From Limnohabitans sp. (GTDB lineage Bacteria; Pseudomonadota; Gammaproteobacteria; Burkholderiales; Burkholderiaceae_C), in assembly GCA_024641725.1 (NCBI GenBank), contig JAHECM010000049.1, positions 1 through 5,437 on the forward strand: DNA of 5,437 bases, written 5' to 3'. Position 1 is the stretch's first letter. Every line of letters starts with the position of its first letter. The notes beneath the pieces are model-generated. The model was not told the DNA's origin, searched no databases, and saw only the letters and a program-made list of their open reading frames with translations. Positions 4,800 through 5,437 of the stretch are shown here, in pieces. The translations under genes were made by a program, and so were the position numbers.

Positions 4800-5437
4800 A
4801 TGCACCCCGGCCCCATCCTCTTTTGCGGCGACCCGCACGGCCAATGGCAGCACATCTTGGACGCTGCCGAGCACACCCACGCCCGCGCCGTCATCTTGCT
4901 GGGCGACTTGGAGCCTGCGCGGCCCTTGCACCTGGAGCTGGCGGCGATCCGCGACAAAGTCTGGTTCATCCACGGCAACCACGACACCGACAGCCCCAGC
5001 CACTTTGCCCATGTGTGGGACAGCGAACTGGCCGAACGCAACCTGCATGGCCGCGTCGTCACACTGCCCTGCGGCACCCGCGTGGGGGGGCTGGGCGGCG
5101 TGTTTCGCGGCGCGGTGTGGTACCCCAAAGCGGGGCAAGCCGCCCGCTTTGCCAACCGCGAAGCGCACGCCAGCGCCACCCCGCGCCAAGACCGCTGGCA
5201 AGCCAGCGTGCACCTGCGCCACTGGTCCAGCATCTACCCCGACGAGCTGGAACAACTGGCCACACAACAAGCCGACATCCTCATCACCCACGAAGCACCG
5301 GGCTACCACCCGCACGGCTTTGCCGAACTGGACACACTGGCCCGCCAAATGGGCGTGCACACCACCGTGCACGGCCACCAACACGACAACATCGACAGCA
5401 GCGCCCACTGGCCCACGCAAGGATTCAAGAGTTTTGG
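4800..5437 (+). CDS. Metallophosphoesterase (calcineurin-like), 3' end outside window
   Basis: An open frame runs from the ATG at 4800 to the window edge without a stop (212 complete codons). It encodes a calcineurin-like metallophosphoesterase, which hydrolyses phosphomono- or diesters with two metals. The motifs appear in canonical order: GDPHG (Asp11, His13), GDLE (Asp36), GNHD (Asn60, His61), TH (His164) and HGHQH, where His193 and His195 form the GHxH metal site. Only a short C-terminal tail is probably missing. No signal peptide is seen, so it is likely cytoplasmic. The ATG is 23 bp beyond the ATPase stop with no promoter or terminator between, implying an operon. The ribosome-binding site is poor: AAGG at 4782-4785 is 14 bases away. 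The upstream frame stays open but offers no better start. The long opposing frame on the other strand (4689-5420) has no recognisable domain. Substrate unknown; Ap4A-type or protein phosphatase activity cannot be separated here. Confidence 0.88.
   Translation, partial: MHPGPILFCGDPHGQWQHILDAAEHTHARAVILLGDLEPARPLHLELAAIRDKVWFIHGNHDTDSPSHFAHVWDSELAERNLHGRVVTLPCGTRVGGLGGVFRGAVWYPKAGQAARFANREAHASATPRQDRWQASVHLRHWSSIYPDELEQLATQQADILITHEAPGYHPHGFAELDTLARQMGVHTTVHGHQHDNIDSSAHWPTQGFKSF

Noticed and set aside
4689..5420. Minus-strand open frame of 243 codons opposite the phosphoesterase
   Set aside because: It is Val/Gly/Ala-rich with no motif, while the plus strand shows all metallophosphoesterase motifs in order.

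Overview
The window looks like chromosomal DNA of a betaproteobacterium, most likely Burkholderiales and plausibly Comamonadaceae. This is inferred from the high GC content, the beta-type phasin and the GTAG-headed REP palindromes. The genus cannot be fixed from this sequence. There is no RNA gene, CRISPR array, transposase or obvious mobile-element boundary.

Layout, left to right. (1) Positions 1-71 hold a strong rho-independent terminator for the leftward gene that follows. (2) 71-631 (-) is a phasin (PhaP), the coat protein of polyhydroxyalkanoate granules. Its promoter overlaps a TGC-rich palindrome that resembles PhaR operators. (3) A 184-bp divergent spacer separates it from 816-1439 (+), a membrane-anchored protein of unknown function that starts with TTG. 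(4) This gene converges on 1549-2772 (-), a Fic-family protein (probable AMPylase). The gap between the two 3' ends contains a back-to-back REP doublet whose stems differ by compensatory base-pair swaps. (5) About 110 bp upstream of fic lies 2885-3496 (-), a DnaQ-type DEDDh exonuclease. The spacer between them carries a degenerate 12-bp tandem repeat that keeps a second reading frame open. (6) 3598-4776 (+) diverges from the exonuclease. It encodes an AAA_14/DUF4143 ATPase whose start codon abuts a perfect 11-bp inverted repeat that overlaps its likely -10 box. (7) 4800-5437 (+) is a metallophosphoesterase that runs off the right edge, 23 bp behind the ATPase and probably co-transcribed with it.

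Functional reading. The phasin is ordinary storage metabolism. The remaining genes (Fic AMPylase, DEDDh exonuclease, AAA_14/DUF4143 ATPase, metallophosphoesterase) are enzymes with intact catalytic motifs but unknown substrates. Nothing in the window proves that they form one system. The tightest link is ATPase-phosphoesterase; exonuclease and ATPase share a divergent regulatory region. The best-supported non-coding signals are the covarying REP pair, the inverted repeat at the ATPase start, and the PhaR-like site at phaP.
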